A program made the position numbers and the translations under genes. A stretch of 64,000 bases of DNA, taken from Allochromatium tepidum. GTDB lineage: Bacteria; Pseudomonadota; Gammaproteobacteria; Chromatiales; Chromatiaceae. The stretch is taken from the NCBI RefSeq assembly GCF_018409545.1, contig NZ_AP024563.1:478501-542500 (forward strand). The letters are read 5' to 3'. Positions 29,983-38,748 of the stretch are shown in pieces; within the stretch, counting starts at the first letter, position 1, and each line of letters opens with the position of its first letter. The notes beneath the pieces are model-generated. The model did not search any database, was not told where the DNA came from, and worked only from the letters and a program-made list of their open reading frames with translations.

Positions 29983-30079
29983 ATCTGGGTTCCCGGCTCT
30001 GTTACACTGCGCCGCCTGTGGAAAATCGCTTCCAGCCTTCATCACTCGGTCGACACCCGCATCGTGCGCCCTGCGCCTC

Positions 30080-30637
30080 ATGTCAGTCATTCACACCAGA
30101 TCCAGCATCCTGCGTCCGCGCATCGGGCGAGTCCTGATCATGACGATGATCCTCGGCGTGCCGCTGCTCCAGCCTGCCGTCGCTCAACAGACGGCGGCCG
30201 AGGCTATGGCGCACGCCATCGCGCGCATGATGGAGAGCATGGGCTTCACAGCCACGATCGATCAGGGGCGCGGAGCGCCGCTGCCGCCGACCGATCCGAT
30301 GGGGATGTCGTCCTGGCCCTCGGCGCTGGGGCAGATGCCCGGCGCCTTGGCGACCAAGCCTTGGACGGGCTCCTCGCTGGAGGGACTCTGGGAGGACAAT
30401 CAGGGCGGACTCCTGATCGTTCAGGGTGGGTTCTACCGTCTCTATTCGGCCTGCCGGGGTTACATCGAAGGCGAGATCCGGGTCCGGACCGATCGGGTCG
30501 AGCTGAGCAATCGCACCGAGAACTTCACCCAGACCTTCGAGTTCGCTTTGGATCAGGGGCGGCTGGCGCTACGCGATCAGAACGGCCGGCTTTATCTCTA
30601 TCGACGACTGATCCTGAATCCGAGCACAGCGCGCTAG
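30080..30637 (+). CDS. Exported protein of unknown function
   Basis: 185 residues from ATG at 30080; upstream codons of the same frame overlap the slt tail and carry no homology. A Sec signal (RVLIMTMILGVPLLQPAVAQ) predicts export. The mature part has a helical start (QTAAEAMAHAIARMMESMGF) and a beta-rich end (SLEGLWEDNQGGLLIVQGGF, YRLYSACRGYIEGEIRVRTD, RLYLYRRLILNP) suggesting a small barrel or lipocalin-like domain. No family recognised. Confidence 0.7.
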   Translation: MSVIHTRSSILRPRIGRVLIMTMILGVPLLQPAVAQQTAAEAMAHAIARMMESMGFTATIDQGRGAPLPPTDPMGMSSWPSALGQMPGALATKPWTGSSLEGLWEDNQGGLLIVQGGFYRLYSACRGYIEGEIRVRTDRVELSNRTENFTQTFEFALDQGRLALRDQNGRLYLYRRLILNPSTAR

Positions 30638-30653
30638 CCGATCGGCAAGCGTC

Positions 30654-31499
30654 TCAGGAGAAGGCCAGACGCGCGGCGATCAGCAGCAACAGCACGCCGA
30701 AGAGCCGTTTGAGCAGGGGCACCGGCAGACTGTGCGCGAGCCGGGCGCCGAGCGGAGCGGTCGGAATGCTGGCGAGCAGCATGGCCAGCACCGCCGGCCA
30801 GTAGACGAAACCGCTGCTCCAGTCCGGCAGTCCGCTCCGCCCCCAGCCGACCAGCACGAACCCCAGCGCACCCGCCACCGCGATCGGCAGTCCGCACGCC
30901 GCCGAGGTGCCGACCGCTTGGCGCATCCCGATCCCGCAGCTGCTCAGGAAGGGAACCGTGAGCGTTCCGCCGCCGATGCCGACCAGTGACGACAGAAGCC
31001 CGATCCCGCCGCCCGTGGCGGCCAGTCCCGCGTGTCCCGGTAGCGGGTGCGGTGCCGAGACGGCTTTCGTGGACGTCATCAGCAGACGCACGCCGACATA
31101 GGCGAGAAAGACCGCAAAGATCCGTTGCAGCCAGAGGCTGGGAATCCAGCCGGCCAGGGCCGCTCCGGCCAGGGCGCCGATGACGATGCCGGGCGCCAGC
31201 GGCCGGACGATGTCCCAGCGCACCCCGCCGCGCCGATGGTGCGCCAGCGTGGAGGCCGCACCCGTGCCGATGATGGTCGCCAGTGAGGTTCCGACCGCCA
31301 GATGGGCCAGCCAGTCGCCGCCGATGCCGCCGAGCGCGCCGAAGAGCAGGATCAGGGCCGGCACTATGACGGCGCCGCCGCCGACGCCGAAGAGTCCGGC
31401 CAGCACGCCGGAGAGTGCGCCGATGGCGAGATAGGCGATGAGTTCGATCACGAGCACAGGGGACGGAGTCTGTTCGACATGGCGGCTATGATACGCCAT
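30654..31499 (-). CDS. TSUP (TauE/SafE) family anion transporter
   Basis: 281 residues and about eight membrane helices in two repeats. GALSGVLAGLFGVGGGAVIV and LLSSLVGIGGGTLTVPFLSS are the duplicated glycine-rich motifs of the sulfite/organosulfonate exporter family. The first 15 residues before VIELIAYLAIG look poorly conserved, so a GTG near the hydrophobic start is an alternative. In sulfur-oxidising bacteria TSUP proteins often move sulfite or organic sulfur anions, but the substrate cannot be told here. Confidence 0.88.
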   Translation of the reverse strand: MAYHSRHVEQTPSPVLVIELIAYLAIGALSGVLAGLFGVGGGAVIVPALILLFGALGGIGGDWLAHLAVGTSLATIIGTGAASTLAHHRRGGVRWDIVRPLAPGIVIGALAGAALAGWIPSLWLQRIFAVFLAYVGVRLLMTSTKAVSAPHPLPGHAGLAATGGGIGLLSSLVGIGGGTLTVPFLSSCGIGMRQAVGTSAACGLPIAVAGALGFVLVGWGRSGLPDWSSGFVYWPAVLAMLLASIPTAPLGARLAHSLPVPLLKRLFGVLLLLIAARLAFS

Positions 31500-31532
31500 T
31501 CCATCCGGGGTACCCGCCGGACCATTGCCGCC

Positions 31533-31964
31533 TCATTCGTGACGATCCTCTTGCGCCTCACGCCGCTCGATCGCATCCGTGCTGAACTGCTGACTGAAGC
31601 GGATGACCAGGATGGCGAGACTGATGATCAGGATGGCGCCGCTCTCGTAGAGCAGCCCCTCGGAGCCGTTCTCCTTGCCCTGGAGCACGATCAGACGCGA
31701 GAGTGCGGTGACGGCGATGAACATGGGATAGGTGAAGGGCACGCTGCGTCTGAGAAAATAGACGTTGGCCATTGCCATGATCTCGATGAAGATGAAGATC
31801 ATCAGCAGATCTTCCAGCCGGATATCACGTAGCTGATAGATTTTCCAGATCAGCTCCCCGATACCGATCAGGGCGAGTCCGCCGACGATGACGAGCACCA
31901 GCTTTTCGGTGTAGAGAAAAAGGGTCGAGAGCCATTTGTCCAAGCGGGTATGCGGTTCATGCAT
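31533..31964 (-). CDS. psiE: PsiE-family membrane protein
   Basis: 143 residues, four membrane helices. LYTEKLVLVIVGGLALIGIG, LEDLLMIFIFIEIMAMANVY and VPFTYPMFIAVTALSRLIVL match the phosphate-starvation-inducible E family. The role is unknown; in E. coli expression is PhoB- and Crp-controlled. No Pho box was recognised upstream. Confidence 0.85.
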   Translation of the reverse strand: MHEPHTRLDKWLSTLFLYTEKLVLVIVGGLALIGIGELIWKIYQLRDIRLEDLLMIFIFIEIMAMANVYFLRRSVPFTYPMFIAVTALSRLIVLQGKENGSEGLLYESGAILIISLAILVIRFSQQFSTDAIERREAQEDRHE

Positions 31965-32069
31965 CGTTTTAGCTCCGGGGCGCGATGGTGGAAGTGGGCG
32001 TTTCGCCGTCGACGGTAGGACGCGAAAGTCTTGAATACAACTCCGAACCTTGAAATCCTAGATGAGGTC

Positions 32070-32804
32070 ATGATGCCGAGACAGATGATACAGACCGACC
32101 CCAAAGGTTACCTGACGTGCGACGAGATCCGGATCGTCGAGGACTTGGTCGAGGTCAAAGGGCACCGGGTGCTGGAACTGGGCTGCGGCGCGGCCTGGAT
32201 GACCCGGCTGCTCGCTACGCGCCTGGGTGCGCGCCGGGTGACGGCGACCGAGGTCGACCGTATCCAGCACGCGAAGAATCTCGCTATCCGGGATCTGCCC
32301 ACTGTCGAGTTCCGGTTCGGCGGCGCCGAGTCGATCGCCGACCCGGATGCGATCTATGACGGCGTCTTTCTGTTCAAGTCGCTCCATCATGTGCCGGTCG
32401 AACTCATGGATCGCGCGTTTGCGGAGATCGAGCGTGTGCTGGCGCCGGGCGGTTACGTCTATGTCTCGGAACCCGTCTACTGGGGGCCGTTCAACGAGGT
32501 CATGCGGCTGATCCATGACGAGCGTGTCGTGCGCACGGCGGCCTATGCCGCCATCGAGCGCGCGGTCGATTCCGGACGTTTCACCTGGGAGCGTCAGGTG
32601 TTCTACCAGTCGGAAGGCGTCTATCCGAGCTGGGACGCCTTCGCCGAGCGCTTCATCCAGGTCACGCATACCGAGCATGATCTCGACGCGGCGCGGCTCG
32701 CCGAGGTTCGTGCGGCCTTCGAGCGTCATTTGACTCCCGAGGGCGCGCGTTTCCTCAAGCCCCATCGGGTCGATCTGCTGCGCGTCAGACACTCGACGAC
32801 ATAA
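32070..32804 (+). CDS. Class I SAM-dependent methyltransferase
   Basis: 244 residues from ATG at 32070 (or 32073, spaced better from GAGG); the frame also opens at TTG 32031. SAM-binding motif I is HRVLELGCGAAWMTRLLA, the acidic loop is ATEVDRIQHAKNL, and YDGVFLFKSLHHVPVELMD and RVLAPGGYVYVSEPVYWGPF are motifs IV-VI of the Methyltransf_11 type. The substrate is not predictable. Its end overlaps the convergent CysZ-DnaJ gene by 20 bases. Confidence 0.85.
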   Translation: MMPRQMIQTDPKGYLTCDEIRIVEDLVEVKGHRVLELGCGAAWMTRLLATRLGARRVTATEVDRIQHAKNLAIRDLPTVEFRFGGAESIADPDAIYDGVFLFKSLHHVPVELMDRAFAEIERVLAPGGYVYVSEPVYWGPFNEVMRLIHDERVVRTAAYAAIERAVDSGRFTWERQVFYQSEGVYPSWDAFAERFIQVTHTEHDLDAARLAEVRAAFERHLTPEGARFLKPHRVDLLRVRHSTT

Positions 32805-33987
32805 GCACCCGCTTGGCCTCGTTGACCTTGGCGGCCAGATAGTCCGAGCCGCCGCGATCCGGGTGCAGACGCTGGATCAGGCGTCGATGGGCGGCCTGGA
32901 TCTCATCGTCTGTCGCATCGGGTGCAAGGCCGAGGATGGCGCGTGCCTCGCTTTCGTCCATGCCGGGGCGATCGGGTGACGGCGGCGGCGGCGTGCGTTC
33001 GGCGTCCGGGCGCGGCGGGGGTTCCCGGAAACGCTGACCGCGCTCATGGGTCAGATAGGCTTCCAGCGCCTCGGCCGACTCGGCGTCGGTGCGATAGCAG
33101 AGATCGAGCAGACCGAGCAGCTCGCCGGTTTCGGTCGCCTCGAGCATGCGTCCGGTGAGCGGTCCGGCGAGGATCTCGCCATCCATGCGTCCCGAGAGAT
33201 GATCGATGGTCAGCAGGATGTAGTGCGTGGCCACGCGCGACTGATGCGGCCCCTGATAGCCGTTGGGTGAGCGGAACTCGCGCACCCACATAGCCGTGGC
33301 GCCGGCCACCGCGACCGGCATCAGCAGAAAGTTGAACACCGGCACCATCGCCATCCCGGCCGTCGCCGCGCCGAAGCCGAGACTGAGTAGGCGCCGCTCG
33401 CGCAGTCGGCGCCGTATCTCGGCGAAGCGCAGACCGTGATTGCCCATCGGATAGTCGCTGTACTCGACCGCCAGCATCCAGGCCGTATAGAGGAACCAGA
33501 GCACAGGCCCGACCAGCGGCACGAACAGCAGGAACAGAAAGGGAATCGCCCACAGCAGGGCATAGGCGAGCTTACGCAGTTCGTCGAGCAGAGTCGGCCC
33601 CAACTCGGCGAGCAGCCGGGCGTAGTCGCCTTCCTGCTCAATGGGGCGGCCGGTCAGCAGCCGCTCGACCTTCTCGGCCAGCAGTCCATTGAAGGGCGCG
33701 GCGATCAGGTTGGCGAGCAGGCCGAAGGTATAAAAGACGAAGACGAACAGCAGCAGGATGAACAGCGGCCAGATGAGCCATTCGAGCCACCCCAGCCAGG
33801 TCGGCAGCCTGGACTCCATGAGCTGCATCAGTCCCTCGAATTGACTGATGCCGACATAGATGGCCGCTGAGAAGATCAGCAGATTCAGCAGCAGGGGGAC
33901 GGCGATGAAGCGTTTGATTCCGGGCCGGATGATGAGCCTCAGGCCCTGAAAGAGATAACCGGCCCCGGCGATGGGATGGCTGGACAT
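32785..33987 (-). CDS. CysZ-like membrane protein fused to a C-terminal J domain
   Basis: 400 residues. About 1-245 is CysZ/EI24-like: GYLFQGLRLIIRPGIKRFIA, FGLLANLIAAPFNGLLAEKV and PLVGPVLWFLYTAWMLAVEY with four or more helices; CysZ of E. coli (about 250 residues) imports sulfate. A soluble linker (about 250-325, HLSGRMDGEILAGPLTGRML) resembles the middle of membrane-anchored single-J proteins. A proline-rich stretch follows, then a J domain (about 342-398: ARAILGLAPDATDDEIQAAH, HPD at 375-377). The sequence is uninterrupted, so this is a true fusion. It may recruit DnaK to the membrane at the transporter. Confidence 0.88.
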   Translation of the reverse strand: MSSHPIAGAGYLFQGLRLIIRPGIKRFIAVPLLLNLLIFSAAIYVGISQFEGLMQLMESRLPTWLGWLEWLIWPLFILLLFVFVFYTFGLLANLIAAPFNGLLAEKVERLLTGRPIEQEGDYARLLAELGPTLLDELRKLAYALLWAIPFLFLLFVPLVGPVLWFLYTAWMLAVEYSDYPMGNHGLRFAEIRRRLRERRLLSLGFGAATAGMAMVPVFNFLLMPVAVAGATAMWVREFRSPNGYQGPHQSRVATHYILLTIDHLSGRMDGEILAGPLTGRMLEATETGELLGLLDLCYRTDAESAEALEAYLTHERGQRFREPPPRPDAERTPPPPSPDRPGMDESEARAILGLAPDATDDEIQAAHRRLIQRLHPDRGGSDYLAAKVNEAKRVLMSSSV

Positions 33988-34072
33988 AGGGTTTGGGGTG
34001 TGGGCAAATTTGAAACAGGTGGGGATTCGAGTTCAGTGGGAAAGGCTCTTTTAACCTGGATTCCGATGGATT

Positions 34073-35230
34073 TCAGCGCTCTGATTCCTCGGATGCAACC
34101 GGCATCAAGACGAAGGATTCAATCGTGCTATTTTTGTCGTCTACAGAAATACTGCGAACTGATGGGTTGCTCTTAGGTAGAACCGCAGCCCCACTACCCT
34201 TGTTTTTTGGTTTTACCTTGCGCACCCTACCTCCATCCTCATCAAGCGGCTCTTCGCGTCCGTTCCAAAGCAGACCTGGGCGAGGAACGCGATAATAGGA
34301 CGAATCGCTCTCTGGCTTAGGACGTTCGACCTGCGCACTTCCGACGAATCGCCCCAGGGCTCCGACGAGGTATTCCTCGACGAGGTCACAGCACGTCCAG
34401 CGTCGATTCAAGCGTTCGGCCACTTCGCCGGTCATGCAACTGCCGCCGAAGGGATCGAACACGGTATCGCCTTCGTTGGTCAAGAGACGAATGAAATATT
34501 CCGGCAGATCGGATGGATAGCGCGCCGGATGGGCCTTGATTCCGTGTTCCTGACAATACCGTAAATAGGCGCTATTGCTCTCAGTGTTCGGAATCGCAAT
34601 GAGGTTCGGCGGAATTGCAGCGCCATTGTCGACGCTGAATTTATCGCTAATGTCATGCCCGCTCGGTCGCTTCTTGGCTTTGTAACCTTTCTCCAGCAAT
34701 TCCATCATACTGGGACTATAGGGTTGCAAGACCCTCCGGTTGCTGGCTTTCGGCCAGGGTGTTTTCGAGAGCCACCAAACGGTATTGATTGCATCCTTGA
34801 CGCGAATCCGTCGCACTGTGACCCATTCGGCGGGTGTCGGCAAACGCGACGGATTCCACCAGAAAAAGTCCTGGGCCAAGTGGAAACCGAATTCCTCACA
34901 CAGCATGATCAGCAACTTGTAGTGATAGAGACTGCGTGTTGGTGTGCCTGGATTCCAGGCACCGCCAATGTCGATGACCAGACTGCCGCTGGTCTTGAGT
35001 ACACGATGAAACTGTTCGGCAAAGGGTTTGAACCAATCGAGGTAAGCAGGTGCCTCGGCGTTGCCATATTCTTTCTTTCGTACCAACCCAAAGGGCGGAC
35101 TGGTCATGATGAGATCAATGCTGTTGTCTTCAGTCGTGCGCAGCACATCGAGCGAATCACCCAGATAGATATGCCCGTGCTTGGTTCGATGGAAGATCCT
35201 TGGCATGGATGTAACGTCTTGATTGGCCAT
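34073..35230 (-). CDS. DNA methyltransferase of a restriction-modification pair
   Basis: 385 residues. The catalytic motif TSPPFG (43-48) comes first and the SAM-binding motif VFDPFGGSCMTGEVAERL (about 255-272) later, the beta-class order; TSPPF/Y is typical of N4-cytosine methylases, though N6-adenine is not excluded. The C-terminal 80 residues are lysine- and serine-rich and variable. The gene starts 13 bases after the endonuclease gene, on the same strand. Both are visibly richer in A and T than their neighbours, as expected of transferred DNA. Confidence 0.92.
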   Translation of the reverse strand: MANQDVTSMPRIFHRTKHGHIYLGDSLDVLRTTEDNSIDLIMTSPPFGLVRKKEYGNAEAPAYLDWFKPFAEQFHRVLKTSGSLVIDIGGAWNPGTPTRSLYHYKLLIMLCEEFGFHLAQDFFWWNPSRLPTPAEWVTVRRIRVKDAINTVWWLSKTPWPKASNRRVLQPYSPSMMELLEKGYKAKKRPSGHDISDKFSVDNGAAIPPNLIAIPNTESNSAYLRYCQEHGIKAHPARYPSDLPEYFIRLLTNEGDTVFDPFGGSCMTGEVAERLNRRWTCCDLVEEYLVGALGRFVGSAQVERPKPESDSSYYRVPRPGLLWNGREEPLDEDGGRVRKVKPKNKGSGAAVLPKSNPSVRSISVDDKNSTIESFVLMPVASEESER

Positions 35231-35243
35231 TCGGTGTTCTCCC

Positions 35244-36431
35244 TCAGAGTTCCAACTGTTTCAGCGCCATCGTGGCGCGGGCCTCTCGGTCGAAAGCGTC
35301 GACGATATGCACTGGATTTTGACGAATGGCGTTCAGGTCGGTGCGATCGATCATCACGATGCAGAGATTCGAGTCCGTCATGATTTTGTTGGCGTAGCGG
35401 CGGGCTTCCGAGCCGATATCGCCCGTGCTGACGATCACGATGACGTTCGATTTCAGGAAATGCGTCAGCCCAACCTCCTTTGCGACATCCTCCAAAGACA
35501 CGCGATCCGTGTTCTTGCATTGGATCTGCCAGCGTGAGAAGACGAGCCTTGCCGACTCGAAGATCAAGTCCACTTCCGCGCCGCCCGTGGCCTGTGCCCG
35601 CAGACGGGTCGCCGCATAGTCCATGCCCAGCAGTCGCATGAGCTTGAAGGCCAGTGCTTCCAGCGCCAGTCCGCCGATATAGCGGTCGTCGGAGTCGATC
35701 TCGATCAGGATCTCATCAAGCGGTTTGCATAGCAGATCCAGCAGCTTCGAATCGATCTGATCCTTGAGTTGGTCCAGCAGCGGCATGAGCACATCGGTTT
35801 CCAGCTTTGCGGTTGGCGTGACCATAAGGGGCTTGGCACCCCGGCCGCCGGTGGTCTTGGTGACGGTGATATAGCCGGCATCGTCCAGTGCCTTGAGTAC
35901 CTGCTTTGGCAGGCTTTTTTCAGGGAACTTGACCCCATAGGTCACGGAGGCAAGCCGGGCAACGGCATTCGACGGCTGCGGCTCGGTGAGGCCGGTATTC
36001 GCCGGAGCTTGCAGAAAAGCCCGTTGTTCGGGCGTGAAGCGGGCGAGCACGCCGAACTCATCCGGATGGGTTCCCAACACCTTTTGCAGCCGGATATCGT
36101 CGATCTGCCAACGTCCGCCCACGAAAATTCCGGCCTTCTCCAGCCAGAGTCTCATGATGCTTGGATGTTTACCGCCACTCGGATAGCTGATGCCCCGCAT
36201 CGCCAGTGCCTCGCGCAGGTTGGTCAAATTGACCACCTCGCCGGCCGCCGTCATGTCGCGGATGCACTGCACCAACCCCATGCCGTGGCGATTCAGGAGG
36301 ATGTGACGAGCCGGGGTTTCGTGCAGCCTTGCTTCGTCATCCTTGATGGCGATGAGGTCGCGGCCGAAGTCGGTTAGAACGGCCTCCCCATCGATAAGAC
36401 CATAGGCCTTCATGCCAAGACGGCAGTTCAT
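35244..36431 (-). CDS. Restriction endonuclease, 5' end interrupted by an RNA element
   Basis: 395 residues from the first ATG. The C-terminal third looks like a PD-(D/E)xK nuclease of the Mrr type: YIGGLALEALAFKLMRLLGM, then GGAEVDLIFESARLVFSRWQ and QIQCKNT supply Glu, Asp and Lys of the site (about 280-305). The N-terminal part contains winged-helix-like stretches. The frame stays open upstream of 36431 with protein-like sequence (ARFFSTHGGGDAGNQNKLAM) up to the repeat element ending at 36527, so the true start was probably on the far side. The enzyme may be truncated or silent, while the methylase remains. Confidence 0.78.
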   Translation of the reverse strand: MNCRLGMKAYGLIDGEAVLTDFGRDLIAIKDDEARLHETPARHILLNRHGMGLVQCIRDMTAAGEVVNLTNLREALAMRGISYPSGGKHPSIMRLWLEKAGIFVGGRWQIDDIRLQKVLGTHPDEFGVLARFTPEQRAFLQAPANTGLTEPQPSNAVARLASVTYGVKFPEKSLPKQVLKALDDAGYITVTKTTGGRGAKPLMVTPTAKLETDVLMPLLDQLKDQIDSKLLDLLCKPLDEILIEIDSDDRYIGGLALEALAFKLMRLLGMDYAATRLRAQATGGAEVDLIFESARLVFSRWQIQCKNTDRVSLEDVAKEVGLTHFLKSNVIVIVSTGDIGSEARRYANKIMTDSNLCIVMIDRTDLNAIRQNPVHIVDAFDREARATMALKQLEL

Positions 36432-36526
36432 AGCGAGCTTGTTCTGATTGCCGGCGTCGCCCCCGCCATGCGTGGAGAAAAAACGCGCTTGGATAGACTG
36501 TTGCAGCGCCTTGGGATCTCCTTCAT
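36428..36526 (-). CDS. Short leader ORF created at the element junction
   Basis: ATG at 36526, preceded within the repeat element by GGAGG five bases upstream, opens a 32-codon frame (MKEIPRRCNSLSKRVFSPRM...) in a different phase from the nuclease. Its TGA overlaps the ATG at 36431 (ATGA), which would allow re-initiation on the truncated nuclease frame. It is unlikely to encode a functional peptide; it is listed because the arrangement may keep the nuclease translated. Confidence 0.35.
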   Translation of the reverse strand: MKEIPRRCNSLSKRVFSPRMAGATPAIRTSSL

Positions 36527-36924
36527 CAGTTCCTCCGCGAGAAACCCCGTCCTTCAGGGCGGGGAGGGATAGCGGCTACGACCGTGCAGCCGCCGGAAAC
36601 AGATGCAGGCTTTCCACCTGCCGGGCCGTGCGGCTCTGCCCGTAAGGGCCTGGTGACGGACGACGCCTCGCGGCGTGGTCGCTCCCCTCGCCAATGTGTG
36701 CCACCGGCTCCCGCCTGACGGCGGCGACCCGAACCTTCGACGCTTTGCCTTTCGTCAGCGTGATCCGGGCCTTTCAGAGCGGCGGACTGAGGAAGCATCC
36801 GCCGGTGAGTCTTAACGACCTGTGGCACACGTAGCCCCTTTCGACCTTCCCGGTCAGGCGGGCTGAGGCTGGTCAACCCAGCTTGCTCTCACAAGCTCCG
36901 CCCTTCAGGGCGGGGTAGTTGACC
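36527..36924 (-). ncRNA. HEARO-like (IscB omega-RNA) element, copy A, no ORF
   Basis: 398 bases, about 90% alike to 47524-47923 by eye. On the minus strand it begins GGTCAACTACCCCGCC and ends GGAGGAACTG directly before ATGA. Stems seen: GGTCAAC with GTTGACC closing two hairpins; a long-range stem (36822-36830 with 36696-36704, GTGTGCCAC/GTGGCACAC); a hairpin GACG/CGTC (36753-36756 with 36739-36742); ACGCC-GCGA-GGCGT (36663-36676) with a GNRA loop; and the terminal CCCCG/CGGGG hairpin. Each differs from copy B by paired changes. HEARO RNAs, known to guide IscB nucleases, are this size and insert before ATGA. No iscB is present. It follows menH on the same strand. Confidence 0.8.
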
Positions 36925-36984
36925 TTTTGCTCCGTTTTTCCGCACAAGCCGAGAACAACATTCAAGTCTGGATCTGCAAGCATT

Positions 36985-37752
36985 CTAAGCGATCGAGATC
37001 CTGTGTGCGTTGCGCGTCGGTCCGGTCGACCGCTCCAGACAGAGACGCAGGTGCTCGGGGGCTTCCAGCAGCGGATTGTGTCCCACATCCTCCAGGATAT
37101 GTAGCCGGGTGGCGGGACGATGGGCCAAGACCTCGTGCGCGATCGCCTGGAAGCGCCGATCCTCACCGCCGACGATCCAGTCGAGCCGTCCGTGATAACG
37201 CGCGAGCGCCTCCCAGGTGCCGGGCATCTCGCCCAGTCCGAGCCGTTCGAGCGCGCCGGCCAGTCCCTCCGGACGCTGACTCAGACGCTGCGCGCGCTGA
37301 CGTGCCAGGATCTCGGGTGCGAGCCGTGCCTGAGTCTGAAACAGCGGCTGATGCTCCCAGGCCGCCACGAAGGCCTCGATCCCCTGATCGCGCAGCAGAC
37401 GAATCCAGGACTGATCGGCCAGTCTCCGCTGTTCGCGCAGGGCCGGATCGAGCAGACCTGGGTGGGCTGAGATGATCGCCGCCGAGCGAAAACGCTCGGG
37501 TGCGAGCTGGATGAGGCTGAGCGCGATCCGCCCGCCGAGCGAATAGCCGATGACCCGGTCGATGCTCGGCGGCAGCCTGTCGAGCAGTGCCCGGATCACA
37601 TCGAGATAATCGCTCGTCGGATCGGGGCCGGTCAGATGGCCGGGCAGATCGATCGCCAGCCGCTCCGGATCCTCGGGGAAGACGCTCGACCAGTCGGCCC
37701 CGCCGCCGGTGAAGCCATGCAGCAGCAGACAGCGGGGGGCGACGGACTTCAG
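36985..37752 (-). CDS. menH: Alpha/beta hydrolase, MenH/BioH-like, probable CTG start
   Basis: 255 residues if translation starts at CTG 37752, where GGAGG lies seven bases upstream and CTGA overlaps the folE2 stop. The first ATG/GTG/TTG alternative, at 37599, would remove the oxyanion motif [13 protein letters not shown] and strand [13 protein letters not shown]. The nucleophile is Ser71 in [14 protein letters not shown]; Asp ([10 protein letters not shown]) and His ([10 protein letters not shown]) complete the triad. Sequence resembles MenH (SHCHC synthase of menaquinone synthesis), but other esterases look alike. No other men gene is in the window. Confidence 0.75.
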   Translation of the reverse strand: MKSVAPRCLLLHGFTGGGADWSSVFPEDPERLAIDLPGHLTGPDPTSDYLDVIRALLDRLPPSIDRVIGYSLGGRIALSLIQLAPERFRSAAIISAHPGLLDPALREQRRLADQSWIRLLRDQGIEAFVAAWEHQPLFQTQARLAPEILARQRAQRLSQRPEGLAGALERLGLGEMPGTWEALARYHGRLDWIVGGEDRRFQAIAHEVLAHRPATRLHILEDVGHNPLLEAPEHLRLCLERSTGPTRNAHRISIA

Positions 37753-38585
37753 AGCGTTGCCTCCGTTGTCTTGTCGCGCTCGATCAGCGCATAGGCCGAG
37801 TGGTTGTGGATCGACTCGAAGTTCTCGGCCTCGACCGTATAGGCGAGGATGCGCGGATCGTCATTGAGCCGCTTGGCCACGTCGCGCACCAGATCCTCGA
37901 CGAACTTGGGGTTGGTGTAGGCGCGCTCGGTGACGAACTTCTCGTCCGGACGTTTGAGCAAACCATAGAGTTCGGACGAGGCCTCACGCTCGACCAGATC
38001 GATCAGCTCCTCCAGCCACATGAAGCGCTCCATGCGCACCTGGACCGTGACGTGCGAGCGCTGATTGTGCGCGCCAAACGCCGAGATCTCCTTGGAACAG
38101 GGGCAGAGGCTGGTGACGGGCACCATGACCTTGAGTTCCAGATGCGGCCGGCCGTCGCGGATCTCGCCGATGAAGGTGACTTCGTAATCGAGCAGGCTTT
38201 CGACCCCGGAGACCGGCGCCTTCTTATTGATGAAGAAGGGGAAGCGCATCTCGATGTGACCGGCCGCGGACTCCAGACGCTCGGACATCTCGCTGAGCAT
38301 GGTCTTGAACGAGGAGACGCTGATCTCGCGTTCGTGGCGGTTGAGGATCTCCACGAAGCGCGACATGTGCGTGCCCTTGAAGTCGTGCGGGAGATAGACG
38401 TACATGTTGAAGGTCGCCACCGTGTGCTGCTCGGTGCCGCAGCGCTCGAGTACGCGCACCGGATGGCGGATGTCCTTGATGCCGACCTTGTCGATGGCGA
38501 TGCGGCGGGTGTCCGCGCTCCCCTGGACGTCCGCGATCTCGCAGGCGGCGGTGGTCGAACGGGGGGATGTGGTCGATGGCTCCAT
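37749..38585 (-). CDS. folE2: GTP cyclohydrolase FolE2 (type IB)
   Basis: 278 residues from ATG at 38585; the longer upstream frame has no homology. It makes 7,8-dihydroneopterin triphosphate, first step of folate and queuosine synthesis, and does not need zinc. [60 protein letters not shown] (with the metal-site Cys) and [20 protein letters not shown] are family signatures. It lies between ispA and menH on one strand. Confidence 0.96.
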   Translation of the reverse strand: MEPSTTSPRSTTAACEIADVQGSADTRRIAIDKVGIKDIRHPVRVLERCGTEQHTVATFNMYVYLPHDFKGTHMSRFVEILNRHEREISVSSFKTMLSEMSERLESAAGHIEMRFPFFINKKAPVSGVESLLDYEVTFIGEIRDGRPHLELKVMVPVTSLCPCSKEISAFGAHNQRSHVTVQVRMERFMWLEELIDLVEREASSELYGLLKRPDEKFVTERAYTNPKFVEDLVRDVAKRLNDDPRILAYTVEAENFESIHNHSAYALIERDKTTEATL

Positions 38586-38748
38586 GAGAATCGTGTCGTC
38601 GTCGGAATGGATGGCTGGAAGGTGGGGGCGACCGGCGGCTCGGCCAAGTCGGGTTGAGCGACCGGGCCGAGCGCGAGTGCTGAGGTTAGAGTGGTTCAAG
38701 GGGCGGCGGTTCGATGCCGCCGTGGTCCCCTTCTCCCGCGTGTTTGAG

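Noticed and set aside
36526-36876. 116-codon frame inside the RNA element, and a similar frame in the copy at 47.5-47.9 kb.
   Set aside because: The frame is not kept between the two copies while base pairing is; it contains no HNH or RuvC motif, so it is not iscB.
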